53,771 bases of DNA from Streptococcus saliviloxodontae (lineage in GTDB: Bacteria > Bacillota > Bacilli > Lactobacillales > Streptococcaceae): NCBI RefSeq assembly GCF_016908655.1, contig NZ_JAFBEI010000010.1, positions 1 through 53,771 on the forward strand, written 5' to 3'. The notes below the pieces were generated by a model that searched no databases, was not told the DNA's origin, and saw nothing but the letters and a program-made list of their open reading frames with translations. The position numbers and the translations under genes were made by a program. Shown here piece after piece: positions 11,037-20,847 of the stretch (positions are counted from its first letter, which is position 1; every line of letters starts with the position of its first letter).

Positions 11037-11053
11037 GAAATCAACTACTTTTT
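11014..11053. terminator. Bidirectional terminator between convergent genes
   Basis: A 17-bp perfect stem (AAAAAGTAGTTGATTTC and its complement) with a 6-nt loop has T-rich ends on both strands. It contains the HAD stop codon in the loop and touches the stop codon of the opposite gene. Confidence 0.9.
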
Positions 11054-11702
11054 AGTAACCCCAAGCTGACAATCCTTGGGCATTATAGGCATTCAAAGCT
11101 GATTGAATCTGATCATCAACTGTTGCTGTTGAACCCCAACCTGGCATCGTTTGGAAAAGACCTGATGCTCCTGAGCTATTTGTTACGGAAGAGTCACCAT
11201 TTGACTCACGCGCAATAATATATTCCCACGTTGATTGAGAAACACCAGTCGCTGCTGCCATCTGCGCTGCTGCGTAAGAGCCTGTCTCTCCTGCAGTGTT
11301 ACCGTTGGCTAAAACAGTTGTTGATTGAGGTACAGTTGAGCTAGCTACGGCTGGCTCTGTATAGGAAACTGCTTCTTGACTTGAGATAACCTCAGAAGTC
11401 TGAACTGCTTCTGAAGGTACCTCTACTATTGTCTCTTCTGATGTTATTTCTTCGGTAGTCACTTCTGGTAGTTGACTTACCTCAGTACTGACCTGCTCTG
11501 TAGTGACCGTTGTATCTGTCACTTCTTCCGCATTTGCTTTTGTCAATTTAGTGTACTCTGTATTCGATGATTGTACTGCTAGATGATCGCTTGTTGCTGC
11601 AATACCAGTTAGGAAGGCTGCTGCTCCTAATAGTGGTAAGGTCAACATAGTCAGCTTAACTCTCTTTTGACGCTTTAATCTACTTACTCTACTATAAGTC
11701 AT
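11052..11702 (-). CDS. Secreted lysozyme-fold (transglycosylase-like) protein
   Basis: A 216-aa exported protein. Residues 1-15 are basic and a hydrophobic segment ([20 protein letters not shown]) follows as signal peptide or anchor. A Thr/Ser/Glu/Val-rich linker of about 100 residues precedes a C-terminal lysozyme-like domain: [27 protein letters not shown] has the catalytic-type Glu in ARESNG and the SGLFQ motif seen in IsaA/SceD and resuscitation-factor-like proteins. It probably cleaves or binds peptidoglycan. The protein ends at SAWGY, typical for this class. A second, LysM-bearing relative follows 350 bp upstream on the same strand. Single-gene unit. Confidence 0.82.
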   Translation of the reverse strand: MTYSRVSRLKRQKRVKLTMLTLPLLGAAAFLTGIAATSDHLAVQSSNTEYTKLTKANAEEVTDTTVTTEQVSTEVSQLPEVTTEEITSEETIVEVPSEAVQTSEVISSQEAVSYTEPAVASSTVPQSTTVLANGNTAGETGSYAAAQMAAATGVSQSTWEYIIARESNGDSSVTNSSGASGLFQTMPGWGSTATVDDQIQSALNAYNAQGLSAWGY

Positions 11703-12051
11703 AATTATCCACTCTCAATTTCATATTCACTTTATATTAACGAATTCTTATTACTTAGCGATTGAAGATATATGACAAATATTACAAATCCTTTGTGATT
11801 TATTGAAAATGATGAAGAACTGGAAGACGCAAAGAGGCCGGAACAAAAGTATACTGACCCTAAAAATTAGTTTTTTGTCTAACTTTTGAGGTCAGCACAA
11901 AGTCCAATGCCTCTCAAATTTTTTAGTTAAATGTTACAAGATGCAACGATTGGGAGAAATTCTGCTAGCTTTAACTAACCTAGCGTTTCCTCTTCACAAT
12001 TTATTAGGTACTGTAGGGCCACTACACTACTGCTTACTTAGTACTGGAAAA
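11703..12051. other. 350-bp intergenic region with a repeat-like hairpin
   Basis: No gene. The left part is the leader and promoter area of the lysozyme-fold gene. The middle (about 11831-11900) begins AAAGAGGCCGGAACAAAAGT, akin to an element at 39.62 kb, and contains a 16-bp imperfect stem (11855-11894: TGACCCTAAAAATTAG pairing with CTAACTTTTGAGGTCA). The right part shows nothing I can assign. Confidence 0.5.
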
Positions 12052-12621
12052 TTAATACCAGCCGTTTGCATTCCAGAAAGCCAAAGCTGCTGACCATGAA
12101 CCATATCGACCTGCAACGTAAGCATCAGCTGTACGTTCTTGATTTTCTGGTGATGTGTCACCATTTAAATATGACAAAGCCAATTGATAACGACCATAAT
12201 ACTGTCCATTTGTAGCAGTATAGCTACCTGATGACTCACGCTGTGCCACTTCTTCTTTAGCAGCATAATCTGCTGAACTCAAGGTTGATGTATACGAACC
12301 TGTTGTCGTAGACACAGTATCTCCTGTTGTTGTAGTTGATGATGAGGTATCTGTAGTTGTTGAAGATGTGCTCGTTGCACCATTAATAGAGAGAACCTGA
12401 CCTACAGAAATTTGATTAACATCAGAAATATTATTCTCACTAGCAATGGCAGAGACACTTGTTTGATGAGATGTAGCAATTGTTGATAGCGTATCTCCTG
12501 ACTGGACAGTGTAGGAATCTGCATTGACCGCTACTGGCAAAGCAAAGGCTGTCATTGCAAGTGCAAAAAGACCTGCTTTCATTGTATTTGATTTATTTTT
12601 AAAAAATGTTTTCATTGGCAT
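12052..12621 (-). CDS. Secreted LysM / lysozyme-fold cell-wall protein
   Basis: A 189-aa exported protein. The basic N-terminus and the hydrophobic stretch ending near ALPVAVNA form a signal peptide. One LysM domain (SYTVQSGDTLSTIATSH to ISVGQVLSIN, about residues 36-80) binds peptidoglycan. A Thr/Ser linker leads to a C-terminal lysozyme-like domain (EEVAQRESSGSYTATNGQYYGRYQL, with the catalytic-type Glu in QRESSG), ending WNANGWY. This is the architecture of streptococcal and lactobacillar Apf-like or SLT-like muralytic proteins. The ATG at 12621 follows AAGGAG with 8 bp spacing; a second ATG lies two codons later. Likely a monocistronic wall-remodelling gene. Confidence 0.85.
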   Translation of the reverse strand: MPMKTFFKNKSNTMKAGLFALAMTAFALPVAVNADSYTVQSGDTLSTIATSHQTSVSAIASENNISDVNQISVGQVLSINGATSTSSTTTDTSSSTTTTGDTVSTTTGSYTSTLSSADYAAKEEVAQRESSGSYTATNGQYYGRYQLALSYLNGDTSPENQERTADAYVAGRYGSWSAALAFWNANGWY

Positions 12622-12641
12622 ATTTCTATACTCCTTGTTAA

Positions 12642-12662
12642 TTTATGATATGAGTTATATCA
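12642..12662 (-). repeat. Inverted repeat upstream of the LysM gene
   Basis: TATGATAT and ATATCATA form an 8-bp inverted repeat with a 5-bp spacer, about 20 bp before the start codon. TATGAT can serve as the -10 box, so the repeat could be an operator or simply a promoter-proximal hairpin. A TGTAAT lies farther upstream. Confidence 0.4.
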
Positions 12663-12733
12663 TACCCCCTTATTATTACCTTGAGTTTGATCTTTTATTA
12701 AGATTATTACATCAATATTGACGAGAGATAAAG

Positions 12734-12758
12734 AAAACGCTTCCTGAAGAAGCGTTTT
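12734..12758 (-). terminator. Terminator of the ecf operon
   Basis: A 10-bp perfect stem (AAAACGCTTC / GAAGCGTTTT) with a 5-nt loop overlaps the ecfT stop codon and is followed on the minus strand by a T-rich run. Confidence 0.85.
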
Positions 12759-13554
12759 AGTTTGATTTAAGGAAAAATAGGAAAATCCCCAACACAATAA
12801 ATACCACAATGGTTATCGTATCTTGAATACGCCAAGAGAGTTGACGATATTTTGTTCGCCCTTCACCACCTTGATAACCTCTAGCTTCCATCGCAATTGC
12901 CAAAGCATCTGCTCTCTTAAAACTCGAAGCAAATAAAGGAATTAAGATAGGAATGATTGATTTCACTTTTTGAACCAAATTTCCTTCCCCAAAGTCAACA
13001 CCGCGTGCTCTTTGAGCATTCATAATACGTGTTGTATCGTCCATAAGAGTGGGAACAAAGCGTAAACTAAGCGATAACATTAGCCCAATTTCATGAGCGG
13101 GTACCTTGATGACTTCAAGAGGTTTTAATAATGATTCCACTGCATCTGCTAAATTCAAAGGCATGGTGGTCAAAGTTAATAAGGTTGACATAAAAATAAT
13201 TAATATAAATCTCATAAAAATGAGACTTGCTTGAGCTACTCCAAAGTCAGTCACTCTGATAATACCGAAACGAAAAATTTCTGAACCAGTATTGGTAAAA
13301 AGTATTTGAAACAAGGTCGTAAATAAAATAATACCAATCATTGGTTTTAGCCCTCCCAAGAAAAATTTTAGGGAAATTCGAGAGAGCAAAACTGCAGATA
13401 AAGTAAAGAAAAATACAATTGCATTGGTAACAACATTGTTAGCCCAAAAAATGACAACAATAAATAGTACCATCGCTAACAGTTTACTACGTGGGTCTAG
13501 ACGGTGAACAAATGATTCCCCTGGAATGTAACGACCTAAGATAAGCTTATCCAC
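12757..13554 (-). CDS. ecfT: ECF transporter transmembrane subunit EcfT
   Basis: This 265-aa membrane protein is the scaffold of group II energy-coupling factor transporters, linking the two ATPases to exchangeable S-components that bind vitamins or metals. Five or so membrane segments are visible, and the cytoplasmic coupling helices carry the two diagnostic Ala-Arg-Gly motifs ([12 protein letters not shown] and [12 protein letters not shown]). It overlaps the upstream ecfA2 gene by 8 bp and ends the operon at a terminator. No S-component gene is nearby, as expected for the shared type whose S-components are scattered in the genome. Confidence 0.95.
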   Translation of the reverse strand: MDKLILGRYIPGESFVHRLDPRSKLLAMVLFIVVIFWANNVVTNAIVFFFTLSAVLLSRISLKFFLGGLKPMIGIILFTTLFQILFTNTGSEIFRFGIIRVTDFGVAQASLIFMRFILIIFMSTLLTLTTMPLNLADAVESLLKPLEVIKVPAHEIGLMLSLSLRFVPTLMDDTTRIMNAQRARGVDFGEGNLVQKVKSIIPILIPLFASSFKRADALAIAMEARGYQGGEGRTKYRQLSWRIQDTITIVVFIVLGIFLFFLKSN

Positions 13555-14389
13555 GGTGAACCTCCTTTACAAATTCATCTATTGTAATTGGCAAACGATC
13601 AAAGTGATAACCTCTATCATACAAAGCTTTTGCCAGCTTTGTAATCTTAGGGACGCCTAGTTGCTTTTCTTCTAATAGTTCAACTTGCTGAAAAATATCG
13701 CCAGGTGTACCAGATAGAACTAATCTCCCTTTTTCAAGAACCTTAACCTCATCAGCATAATTTGCTACATCATCCATCAGATGAGTAACAAGTACGATTG
13801 TCATCCCTGAATCATGTAAGGTTTTAAAAAGCTCCATTAGCTCCTGACGGCCTCTAGGATCTAATCCAGCTGTCGGCTCGTCTAGAACCAGAACATCCGG
13901 TTCCATTGCTAAGATCCCTGCGATAGCCACACGTCGCAACTGTCCACCAGATAAATCAAATGGATTGCGGTCAAAAAAGACCTCATCTAGTCCAACTAAA
14001 CGCAATTTTTCACACGCTAATTTCTCAGCTTCTTCTTTCGGCATTCCAAAATTTTGCGGACCAAAAGCGACATCCTTCAAGACAGTCTCGTCAAAAACCT
14101 GACTCTCGGGAAATTGAAAGACAAGACCAACTTTTTTACGTAACTGTTTAATTTCTTTTGCCTTAACTGCTGGGGTCAACTCATAATCTGCAACAAATAC
14201 TGTTCCAGTGGTCGGTAAATTAAGCCCATTTAACAGCTGCATAATGGTAGATTTACCGCTACCTGTATGACCAATAAAAGCAGTGTAAGAGCCATCTGTA
14301 ATCTGAGTACTAATGTCAAAAAGGGCACGCCCTTCAAAGGGCGTCCCTGCCTGATAGGTATAACTTACATTTGTGAGAGTAATTCCCAT
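13547..14389 (-). CDS. ecfA2: ECF transporter ATPase EcfA2
   Basis: A 280-aa ABC ATPase of the energy-coupling factor module. Walker A is GHTGSGKST (about residues 41-49), the Q-loop is VFQFPESQ, the signature is [13 protein letters not shown], and Walker B is [13 protein letters not shown]; the H-loop is VLVTHLMDD. EcfA2-type proteins pair with EcfA1 as a heterodimer and dock on EcfT. The gene overlaps ecfA1 upstream by 25 bp and ecfT downstream by 8 bp, so the three are tightly coupled in translation. All catalytic residues are present. Confidence 0.95.
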   Translation of the reverse strand: MGITLTNVSYTYQAGTPFEGRALFDISTQITDGSYTAFIGHTGSGKSTIMQLLNGLNLPTTGTVFVADYELTPAVKAKEIKQLRKKVGLVFQFPESQVFDETVLKDVAFGPQNFGMPKEEAEKLACEKLRLVGLDEVFFDRNPFDLSGGQLRRVAIAGILAMEPDVLVLDEPTAGLDPRGRQELMELFKTLHDSGMTIVLVTHLMDDVANYADEVKVLEKGRLVLSGTPGDIFQQVELLEEKQLGVPKITKLAKALYDRGYHFDRLPITIDEFVKEVHRG

Positions 14390-15195
14390 AAGTAGTCTTC
14401 CAATTCTTTTTCTGTATAGTAAGTGTCTGGCAAATCCATACCTGACTCCTTAAGTGCTAGCTGCAACTTAGATGTAAAAGGACGATCGAGACCAAGATTC
14501 GCCAATGAATCACCTTGGCTAAATAGTTCGACAGGACTTCCTGTCATGGCAACCCGCCCTTGCTTCAGTACCAATACCATATCACTCATTGAAATCTCGT
14601 CCAAATCATGAGTGATTGACACAATGGTAATCTGATACTTATCTCTAACCATCTGCATTGTCTTTAACAATTCTTGACGACCTTCTGGATCCAACATACT
14701 AGTTGCCTCATCAAAAATAATAATCTTGGGTCTCAGTGCAATGGCTCCAGCGATCGCAACACGCTGTTTTTGCCCCCCAGATAGACGAGCTGGTTCACGA
14801 CTCTTAAAGTCAGACATCCCTACTAAATCCAGAGCTTCTTGTACACGCTCATACATTTCCTTATAGCTCACACCTTGATTTTCAAGTCCAAAGGCAACGT
14901 CATCTTCAACTGTTGCACCAACAAACTGATTATCTGGATTTTGAAAAACCATACCAATTTTGTGACGAATACTCCAAACATTCTCTTCTGTGAGTTGTTC
15001 GCCATCAATGATAATGGAACCTGACGATGGGACCAAAAGACCGTCAATAAGACGAGCTGTTGTTGATTTTCCAGAGCCATTATGACCTACAATCGATAAC
15101 CATTCTCCTGGTTTCACGTGAAACGATACGTTATCCAAAGTTGGTTTCTCTTGCTGGTCTCGATAATAGAAGGTTAATTCACTAACATTAATCAT
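14365..15195 (-). CDS. ecfA1: ECF transporter ATPase EcfA1
   Basis: A 276-aa ABC ATPase, partner of EcfA2. Walker [10 protein letters not shown] (about residues 38-46), Q-loop [10 protein letters not shown], signature [13 protein letters not shown], Walker [13 protein letters not shown] and H-loop SITHDLDE are all intact. It begins 6 bp after pgsA ends and overlaps ecfA2 at its 3' end. Its codons 24-29 contain a 14-bp palindrome, GTTTCACGTGAAAC, that matches the chromosome-partitioning site parS. This part of the gene may therefore serve as both coding sequence and ParB loading site. Confidence 0.95.
   Translation of the reverse strand: MINVSELTFYYRDQQEKPTLDNVSFHVKPGEWLSIVGHNGSGKSTTARLIDGLLVPSSGSIIIDGEQLTEENVWSIRHKIGMVFQNPDNQFVGATVEDDVAFGLENQGVSYKEMYERVQEALDLVGMSDFKSREPARLSGGQKQRVAIAGAIALRPKIIIFDEATSMLDPEGRQELLKTMQMVRDKYQITIVSITHDLDEISMSDMVLVLKQGRVAMTGSPVELFSQGDSLANLGLDRPFTSKLQLALKESGMDLPDTYYTEKELEDYLWELLSQM
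15110..15125. promoter_or_regulatory. Probable parS site inside ecfA1
   Basis: The central 14 bases GTTTCACGTGAAAC are a perfect palindrome and match the parS consensus TGTTNCACGTGAAACA at every core position; only the two outermost bases differ. It lies about 20 kb from the origin. parB is encoded at 34.2 kb in this window. Confidence 0.8.
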
Positions 15196-15201
15196 ATTGT
15201 C

Positions 15202-15747
15202 TTATTTAAAAGTATCCTTAAAAAGGAACCCTGCTCCTTTAAAGTAATCATACCCTGAGTAAAGCGTGAAGAACAAGGCGATATAAAGTAACCATGTTCC
15301 AATCAACGTCCAACCACATAATAAAAAGATAACTGATAACATTTGAGTAGCTGTTTTTATCTTACCTGGCATGGCTGCTGCTAGAACTTCTCCACCCGTT
15401 TCAACCAAAAGTAAACGAAGTCCAGTAACAGCTAGTTCTCGACAAATAATTAAAGCACTCACCCAAGCGGGAACCAAATCCAAACCAACCAACATAATAA
15501 AAGCACTCATAACAAGCATCTTATCTGCTAGCGGGTCTGCAAACTTTCCAAAATTTGTTACCACCTGCCACTTACGAGCCAAATACCCATCAAGATAGTC
15601 CGTCACACTAGCAATTGCAAAGATAGAAGCTGCCCAATACAAAATAGCTCCTTGATTGGATACGGAAGTCAGTAGCAAAAATATAGGAATCATGATGATT
15701 CGTATTAAAGTCAGTAGATTAGGAATATTTTCTTTCTTAGTCATCAT
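15202..15747 (-). CDS. pgsA: CDP-diacylglycerol-glycerol-3-phosphate 3-phosphatidyltransferase
   Basis: This 181-aa membrane enzyme makes phosphatidylglycerol phosphate, the committed step to phosphatidylglycerol and cardiolipin. The CDP-alcohol phosphotransferase motif is complete: DYLDGYLARKWQ followed by GKFADPLADK. About four to five membrane segments are present. It is 9 bp after the RodZ-like gene and 6 bp before ecfA1, in the seven-gene minus-strand operon. The order of M16 peptidases, RodZ-like and PgsA is a common Firmicute arrangement, which supports the assignment. Confidence 0.96.
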   Translation of the reverse strand: MMTKKENIPNLLTLIRIIMIPIFLLLTSVSNQGAILYWAASIFAIASVTDYLDGYLARKWQVVTNFGKFADPLADKMLVMSAFIMLVGLDLVPAWVSALIICRELAVTGLRLLLVETGGEVLAAAMPGKIKTATQMLSVIFLLCGWTLIGTWLLYIALFFTLYSGYDYFKGAGFLFKDTFK

Positions 15748-15755
15748 GTCATCCT

Positions 15756-16610
15756 TTACTCTTCGATAGTTAAGCTAATATAACTTGTTCCTTCGCTCGT
15801 TAGCGATGATAAATCAACTACTTGGTTATCAATAAAGACAGTCACATCCTTAGTTACTCCTAGAGTAATCACTGATGATGTCGTACCATCAATCAAAGTT
15901 GCTGTGTAATTTGTGCGACTTGAATCCAAGGTTATTCCTGAATCATCTAAATCAGAATTAGTTACGCTAAACCAACCAGTACTTGCACCAGATAAAGATA
16001 CGATAATAGGGATTCCCGCAGAAGAAGGATTCCTAAGGGTAACAGATAAATTATAGCCATCCGATGATTTCGTCACTGTTAGGTTTGGTTTCGGAGCATC
16101 ACTCGACGCTGAACTCGTAGAAGATTGCTCTTTTTCAGTATCTGCCGTCGTGCTATTCACTACTGAATATTGTGTCTGACCAGTTGTTGACTTGGTTTCA
16201 AATTGCATTTGTTTCATGACAATATAGCCAACAAAAAACAAAATCGCAATTGCTACCAAACTAATGTACAAGAGAGGTAAAAAGTAAACTTTTTGACGAC
16301 GGTAACTCCTTACCGACTGATGCCCTTTAGCTCTACGATAATGCTCATTTGGTAAATCAACTTGAGGATTTTCCAAACGTTCTTGTTCAGACTTGACTCG
16401 TTTCATATCCTCTTCTGTTACACCAACTGCTTGAGCATAGCGATTTATATAATCTGACGGGAGTACATTCTCTGGTAATGCTGAATAATTGTCTAACTCT
16501 ACAGCTAAAAGATAGGGCACTTCAATTGAAGTAATATCTCCAACATCTTCTAAAGTCATTTTTTTGGCAATTCTAGCCTGTCTTAAAATATGACCGATAC
16601 TTGTATTCAT
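15756..16610 (-). CDS. rodZ: RodZ-like helix-turn-helix membrane protein
   Basis: A 284-aa single-pass protein. An N-terminal helix-turn-helix of the Cro/C1 type (IGHILRQARIAKKMTLEDVG to YLLAVE, about residues 5-55) is followed by a basic juxtamembrane stretch, one transmembrane segment (about 106-130), a Ser/Thr-rich linker and an extracytoplasmic beta-sandwich-like domain (DUF4115, about 175-284). This is the RodZ/YmfM architecture, which links cell-shape proteins to the membrane; in ovococci it takes part in peripheral wall growth. It precedes pgsA by 8 bp and follows the M16 genes. Confidence 0.88.
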   Translation of the reverse strand: MNTSIGHILRQARIAKKMTLEDVGDITSIEVPYLLAVELDNYSALPENVLPSDYINRYAQAVGVTEEDMKRVKSEQERLENPQVDLPNEHYRRAKGHQSVRSYRRQKVYFLPLLYISLVAIAILFFVGYIVMKQMQFETKSTTGQTQYSVVNSTTADTEKEQSSTSSASSDAPKPNLTVTKSSDGYNLSVTLRNPSSAGIPIIVSLSGASTGWFSVTNSDLDDSGITLDSSRTNYTATLIDGTTSSVITLGVTKDVTVFIDNQVVDLSSLTSEGTSYISLTIEE

Positions 16611-16683
16611 TTCATTCCTTCCTATTTTTCATCTGTATATAATTACTCAATATTATATCAAAATTTAATCATTTTTTCCCTAT

Positions 16684-17958
16684 CTACTTCGGAAAAATTG
16701 TAAAATCTGACACGTCCATTTCTCTAACGAATCTAGAGGCTGTTTCTTGAATTACTTTTAAGTTAATACGTTCTAAGTAATCCGGAAAATCAAGATAAGT
16801 TTCACCATCTAAATTATTGAGTGCCAATTGAGTAGCTATCGTATCAATTGAATCTAATCCTTTTAGGAACTCCCCTAAATACTCTCTCTTTAGACGGTTG
16901 AGATGTTCTTCTGATACATCCGAATTCTCTTGAAAATTGATCAAAACTTGCTTAATCCGATTAGCCATAGCAATCGGTTCCCATGTATCGAGTGTTACAA
17001 TAACAAACTGATAACGATCTGTTACTTCTAGCTCTATATCAAAGGCTTGATCAATCTTACCACTATCGTACCAATCTTGATAAGTTTCAGAAGTACTACC
17101 AAACAGCAATGAAAACACTAACCTTAACGATAGTTTGTATTCCAGAATTGACATGCCAAAAGGAATACCTCTTCCTCTGAAACCAACTGCTAATTTAGGC
17201 ATAGCCACGTCCATTGACAAGCTTTGAGACGACATGACAGGATTTAAATCAAGTTCAGTTCTAGGTGCTAGAATAGTAGAAGAGTCACAAGCTGTAAACC
17301 TATTGACAACCAAATTGTCAATCTCAGTCACATCAAAATTTCCTACAGTTATCAACGTTAGATTCTCTGCTTGATAGAAACTATTATAGTGATCTTGTAA
17401 AATCTCTGCCGTAACTTGACGTATATCATCAAGCGTCCCTGCAATATCATCAGCCAGTGCCGTACCTGGGTAAAGCGACTGACGAATACCTAAAAATAAG
17501 CGGTCATCCGCGTCATCGGCATACATATCAATCTCTTGTTCTATAATTCCAACTTCTCGTTGAACAGACTTTTCTTTAAAATGTGGACTAGTAACAAAAT
17601 CAATTAGCAAGGATAAGCAAGACTCCAATTGATTTGTTGTTGAAACAAGATAAGTGGTTCGATCAAAGCTTGTAAAAGCATTAGCTTCCGCTCCTAACTC
17701 AGTAAACTGTAGTAAGACGTCACTTCCATCTTCGTTTTCAAATAGTTTATGCTCTAAAAAATGTGCGATACCACTTAATTTTTCGTTGACAGAAGGTGTC
17801 AACATCTTGTCAACAGAACCATATTGACTTGTCAATATAGCATAGCTCTCATGAAAGCCTTCTTTAGGAAGATAATAGATGTCCAATCCACAATCTAACC
17901 GACGATAAAACAAGGTTTCAGAGATTTTGGGGTATCTTTTTTGTTTTAATTGAGACAT
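16684..17958 (-). CDS. M16 family metallopeptidase, YmfH-like (catalytic subunit)
   Basis: A 424-aa insulinase-fold protein. It has the inverted zinc motif HFLEH at residues 66-70, with a downstream EQEID that can supply the third ligand, so this is the likely catalytic partner. It starts directly after the stop of the other M16 gene; the pair probably forms the two-chain clamshell typical of M16B enzymes. B. subtilis YmfH is the close homologue type. The substrate is unknown; small peptides are likely. Cytoplasmic, no signal peptide. Part of the seven-gene operon ending at ecfT. Confidence 0.88.
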   Translation of the reverse strand: MSQLKQKRYPKISETLFYRRLDCGLDIYYLPKEGFHESYAILTSQYGSVDKMLTPSVNEKLSGIAHFLEHKLFENEDGSDVLLQFTELGAEANAFTSFDRTTYLVSTTNQLESCLSLLIDFVTSPHFKEKSVQREVGIIEQEIDMYADDADDRLFLGIRQSLYPGTALADDIAGTLDDIRQVTAEILQDHYNSFYQAENLTLITVGNFDVTEIDNLVVNRFTACDSSTILAPRTELDLNPVMSSQSLSMDVAMPKLAVGFRGRGIPFGMSILEYKLSLRLVFSLLFGSTSETYQDWYDSGKIDQAFDIELEVTDRYQFVIVTLDTWEPIAMANRIKQVLINFQENSDVSEEHLNRLKREYLGEFLKGLDSIDTIATQLALNNLDGETYLDFPDYLERINLKVIQETASRFVREMDVSDFTIFPK

Positions 17959-19206
17959 TTACTCTCCCTCCATCAAATAGATAGCCTGAAGACTAAGCTG
18001 TCTCGCTACACCCATCAAGCTTTTCTTGTCAACCATTTCAATTTCTGCTACTAATTGAGTAATATCTCTATAATCTTTCCCAAAGAGCTTTTGATAATAG
18101 GCATTTTCAATCAACGTTTGTGGATTGTCTAGAGATAGTTGAATCGCATTTAATACCATCAACTTCGTTTCTTGGATTTCTTTCGCTGTAAAGCGTCCTA
18201 ACTTCATATCACGCAATTGTTTATTAATTAGGCGCAATGCTTTAGAGCGATTTTCTTTATTGATACCTGCATATATTGTAAAAAAATGTGTTAGAACATC
18301 ATAGCGACTGCTGATAGTATAGGCAAGAGACTCTTTTTCTCTCACATTTCTAAATAGTTTAGAGTGGGAGAACCCCCCTAACAGCCCATTAAAAATCAAT
18401 AAACTAGCATAGTCCTCATCAGTATACGAAATAGGCAAATGATAACCCAACTCCAAAATGGTTTGATTGGTTGACTTTTTCTCCACTTTTTCACAAATAA
18501 TATTACTTTTTTCTTGAAAGTAATATGGCATAATCTGAATATATCGATCTATCCAGGGCATTTTATGTAATCGTTGCAATAGTTTATAGTCATCTACATC
18601 TCCCAACACAAAAATATCGATTTGATCCTTGTCAATCATCCTCTGAAATTCTTGATAAGCAGTGAATGCATCTTCGGCAGCTACCAGATCTGATTTGCTA
18701 TATTTTGACATAGCTATCGTATCGTCCTTAAAGAATAGTTGCTGTAAAGTAAGATCCGCCATATAGAAGTGATCCTCTTTATCTGCTTCAAGCGCATTTA
18801 TAAGATTTTTCTTTTCAACATCAAAAGCCCTAGTTTGATATCTCTCAAGAGACACCAATGGATGAAATAACAGTTCTTCTATCAAGTCGGTTATACGGTC
18901 TAATAAATGCTCTCCCTGCGGAAGGTAACCGTCGTTAACAAACGATAAGTTGACATCAACGCAATGAATATAAGCTCTACTTGACACGGACGTTGATAAT
19001 GCTGTTCCGTACATATCCGCCAGATGTTCTCTGAGCTGTTTTGTTGTAGGATAATGCTCTGACACGGCTTCTAACATTTGAGCTACTAAAACACGACGTG
19101 CGAGTGTGTTTTGCGACTTGAGTCCTGAGAATCTAATTTTAATATGATTAGTCTTAAATGTTTTACTGGGAATTACATGGAGGTTAACACCTTCAACTAT
19201 TTTCAT
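17959..19206 (-). CDS. M16 family peptidase homologue, YmfF-like (non-catalytic partner)
   Basis: A 415-aa insulinase-fold protein whose N-terminal half has no HxxEH zinc site; the equivalent segment reads AQMLEAVSEHYP. It retains the arginine-tyrosine-type substrate-binding region in the C-terminal half (RNVREKESLAYTISS). The partner gene follows with no gap and keeps the zinc site. Together this fits the M16B pattern of one catalytic and one structural subunit. First gene of the operon that continues to ecfT; the upstream region is shared with the divergent yaaA-recF. Confidence 0.85.
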   Translation of the reverse strand: MKIVEGVNLHVIPSKTFKTNHIKIRFSGLKSQNTLARRVLVAQMLEAVSEHYPTTKQLREHLADMYGTALSTSVSSRAYIHCVDVNLSFVNDGYLPQGEHLLDRITDLIEELLFHPLVSLERYQTRAFDVEKKNLINALEADKEDHFYMADLTLQQLFFKDDTIAMSKYSKSDLVAAEDAFTAYQEFQRMIDKDQIDIFVLGDVDDYKLLQRLHKMPWIDRYIQIMPYYFQEKSNIICEKVEKKSTNQTILELGYHLPISYTDEDYASLLIFNGLLGGFSHSKLFRNVREKESLAYTISSRYDVLTHFFTIYAGINKENRSKALRLINKQLRDMKLGRFTAKEIQETKLMVLNAIQLSLDNPQTLIENAYYQKLFGKDYRDITQLVAEIEMVDKKSLMGVARQLSLQAIYLMEGE

Positions 19207-19235
19207 CTTTTTTCCTTAATCTAACGTGTTATTAG

Positions 19236-19264
19236 CTAAAATTATACCATGTTTATGCTATAAT
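19236..19264. promoter_or_regulatory. Divergent promoter region ymfF / yaaA
   Basis: On the plus strand TGCTATAAT (-10 at 19259-19264, extended) reads toward yaaA with a weak -35. On the minus strand TATAAT (19241-19246) reads toward the M16 operon, also without a clear -35. The two overlap, so divergent transcription may interfere. Confidence 0.5.
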
Positions 19265-19291
19265 TACTTGAATCACAAAACGGAGAAAATT

Positions 19292-19678
19292 ATGGAATAC
19301 AAACTATTTGACGATTACATTACCCTACAAGCACTCTTAAAAGATTTACGTATTATTCAAAGTGGTGGAGCCATTAAAGCCTTTCTTGCTAACAATACCG
19401 TTCTTTTTAACGGTGAGGATGAGAAACGCCGAGGAAAAAAAGTTCGCCTTGGAGATACAATTGAACTCCCTGAACATGATATTGTTATCACACTTCTCGA
19501 ACCTACTGCTGCAGAACGCCAAGAGCGAGCTGAAGATATTGCTGAAAAAGAGAGAGTTGCAGCTATTGTCAAACGAATGAACCAAGACAATAAAAAAGCT
19601 AAACAAAATCAAAGTAAGGCTATGCCAACTCAAACACGTCACAAAGGGCGTAAGCCTGTACGTTTCCCAGGAACTTAA
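19292..19678 (+). CDS. yaaA: S4 domain protein YaaA
   Basis: A 128-aa basic protein with an S4 RNA-binding fold ([21 protein letters not shown] to [21 protein letters not shown]) and a Lys/Arg-rich tail ending in [12 protein letters not shown]. Homologues sit between dnaN and recF in Bacillus; here the yaaA-recF pair is kept but has moved 15 kb from dnaN, as is usual in streptococci. CGGAGAAAATT precedes the ATG; a longer in-frame start at 19226 has no ribosome binding site and lies in the promoter. recF starts one base after the stop. RNA target unknown. Confidence 0.9.
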   Translation: MEYKLFDDYITLQALLKDLRIIQSGGAIKAFLANNTVLFNGEDEKRRGKKVRLGDTIELPEHDIVITLLEPTAAERQERAEDIAEKERVAAIVKRMNQDNKKAKQNQSKAMPTQTRHKGRKPVRFPGT

Positions 19679-19679
19679 T

Positions 19680-20774
19680 ATGTGGTTGCAATCAATTCAA
19701 CTCAAAAACTACCGCAATTACCTAAGTGCTCAGGCTAATTTCTCAGCTGGTTTGAACATATTCCTTGGACAAAATGCACAAGGAAAAACAAATATTCTAG
19801 AGGCAATCTATTTTCTCGCTTTGACACGTAGCCATCGCACACGTTCTGATAAAGAGCTCATTCATTTTTCTCAAAAAGACGCTGATATTTCAGGAGTTCT
19901 ACAACGTCAAAATAGTAAAGTACCTCTTGAAATCAAATTGGCTGAACAAGGGAGAATCACCAAGGTTAATCATCTTAAACAAGCAAGACTCTCTGACTAC
20001 ATTGGAAACATGACTGTCGTCCTTTTTGCTCCCGAAGACCTACAATTAGTTAAAGGAGCTCCGAGTTTACGTCGGAAATTTTTGGATATCGATTTGGGAC
20101 AGATCAAACCTATCTACCTCTCCGACCTCTCACAATACAATCATGTTCTCAAACAACGCAATGCTTATCTCAAATCAGCTGAAAAAGTCGATAAAACCTT
20201 TCTGTCTATTCTAGATGAACAACTGGCCGACTTTGGTAGCCGTGTCATGGAACAACGTTACGACTTCATTCAACAGCTAGAATTGGAAGCTGACAAACGT
20301 CACCATATGATTTCATATACTCTGGAGCATATGAGCATTTCCTATGACTCATCTGTCTCATTCACTGATAAAGCAAGTATTCGCTCTGATTTTTTACAAC
20401 AGTTAACCAAAAATCAACAACGTGATATCTTCAAAAAAAATACTAGCATTGGTCCTCATCGTGACGATGTTCAATTTTTTATCAATGATATGAATGCTAG
20501 TTTTGCTAGTCAAGGACAACAGAGGAGTCTCATTCTCTCTCTAAAAATGTCAGAGATTGCCTTAATTAAAGCTGTAACAGGTGACAATCCTATCTTACTT
20601 CTAGACGATGTCATGAGCGAACTTGATAATGATAGGCAATCTAAATTATTAGAAAGTGTCGTTGCTGAACAAGTACAAACCTTTATGACCACGACTAGCC
20701 TTGATCACCTTACCAAAATTCCAGATACAGTTTCTCTATTTTCAGTCACTCAAGGACACATTGAACCTCAATGA
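19680..20774 (+). CDS. recF: DNA replication and repair protein RecF
   Basis: A 364-aa SMC-like ATPase that helps RecO and RecR load RecA at gaps left by stalled forks. Walker A is GQNAQGKTN (residues 30-38), the signature region is [13 protein letters not shown], and Walker B is [12 protein letters not shown]. The start ATG is one base past the yaaA stop, so translation is coupled. It is encoded head-on to the replication fork. A convergent bidirectional terminator follows. Confidence 0.96.
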   Translation: MWLQSIQLKNYRNYLSAQANFSAGLNIFLGQNAQGKTNILEAIYFLALTRSHRTRSDKELIHFSQKDADISGVLQRQNSKVPLEIKLAEQGRITKVNHLKQARLSDYIGNMTVVLFAPEDLQLVKGAPSLRRKFLDIDLGQIKPIYLSDLSQYNHVLKQRNAYLKSAEKVDKTFLSILDEQLADFGSRVMEQRYDFIQQLELEADKRHHMISYTLEHMSISYDSSVSFTDKASIRSDFLQQLTKNQQRDIFKKNTSIGPHRDDVQFFINDMNASFASQGQQRSLILSLKMSEIALIKAVTGDNPILLLDDVMSELDNDRQSKLLESVVAEQVQTFMTTTSLDHLTKIPDTVSLFSVTQGHIEPQ

Positions 20775-20847
20775 AAACCTTATCAATGAATTATAGATGT
20801 AAACCCTGTTACGTTTCTAGGTTCAAGTAACTTAACCACTAAAAAGC

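Noticed and set aside
17959..19206. An independent active metallopeptidase
   Set aside because: No HxxEH motif; it is better explained as the inactive partner of the adjacent M16 protein.
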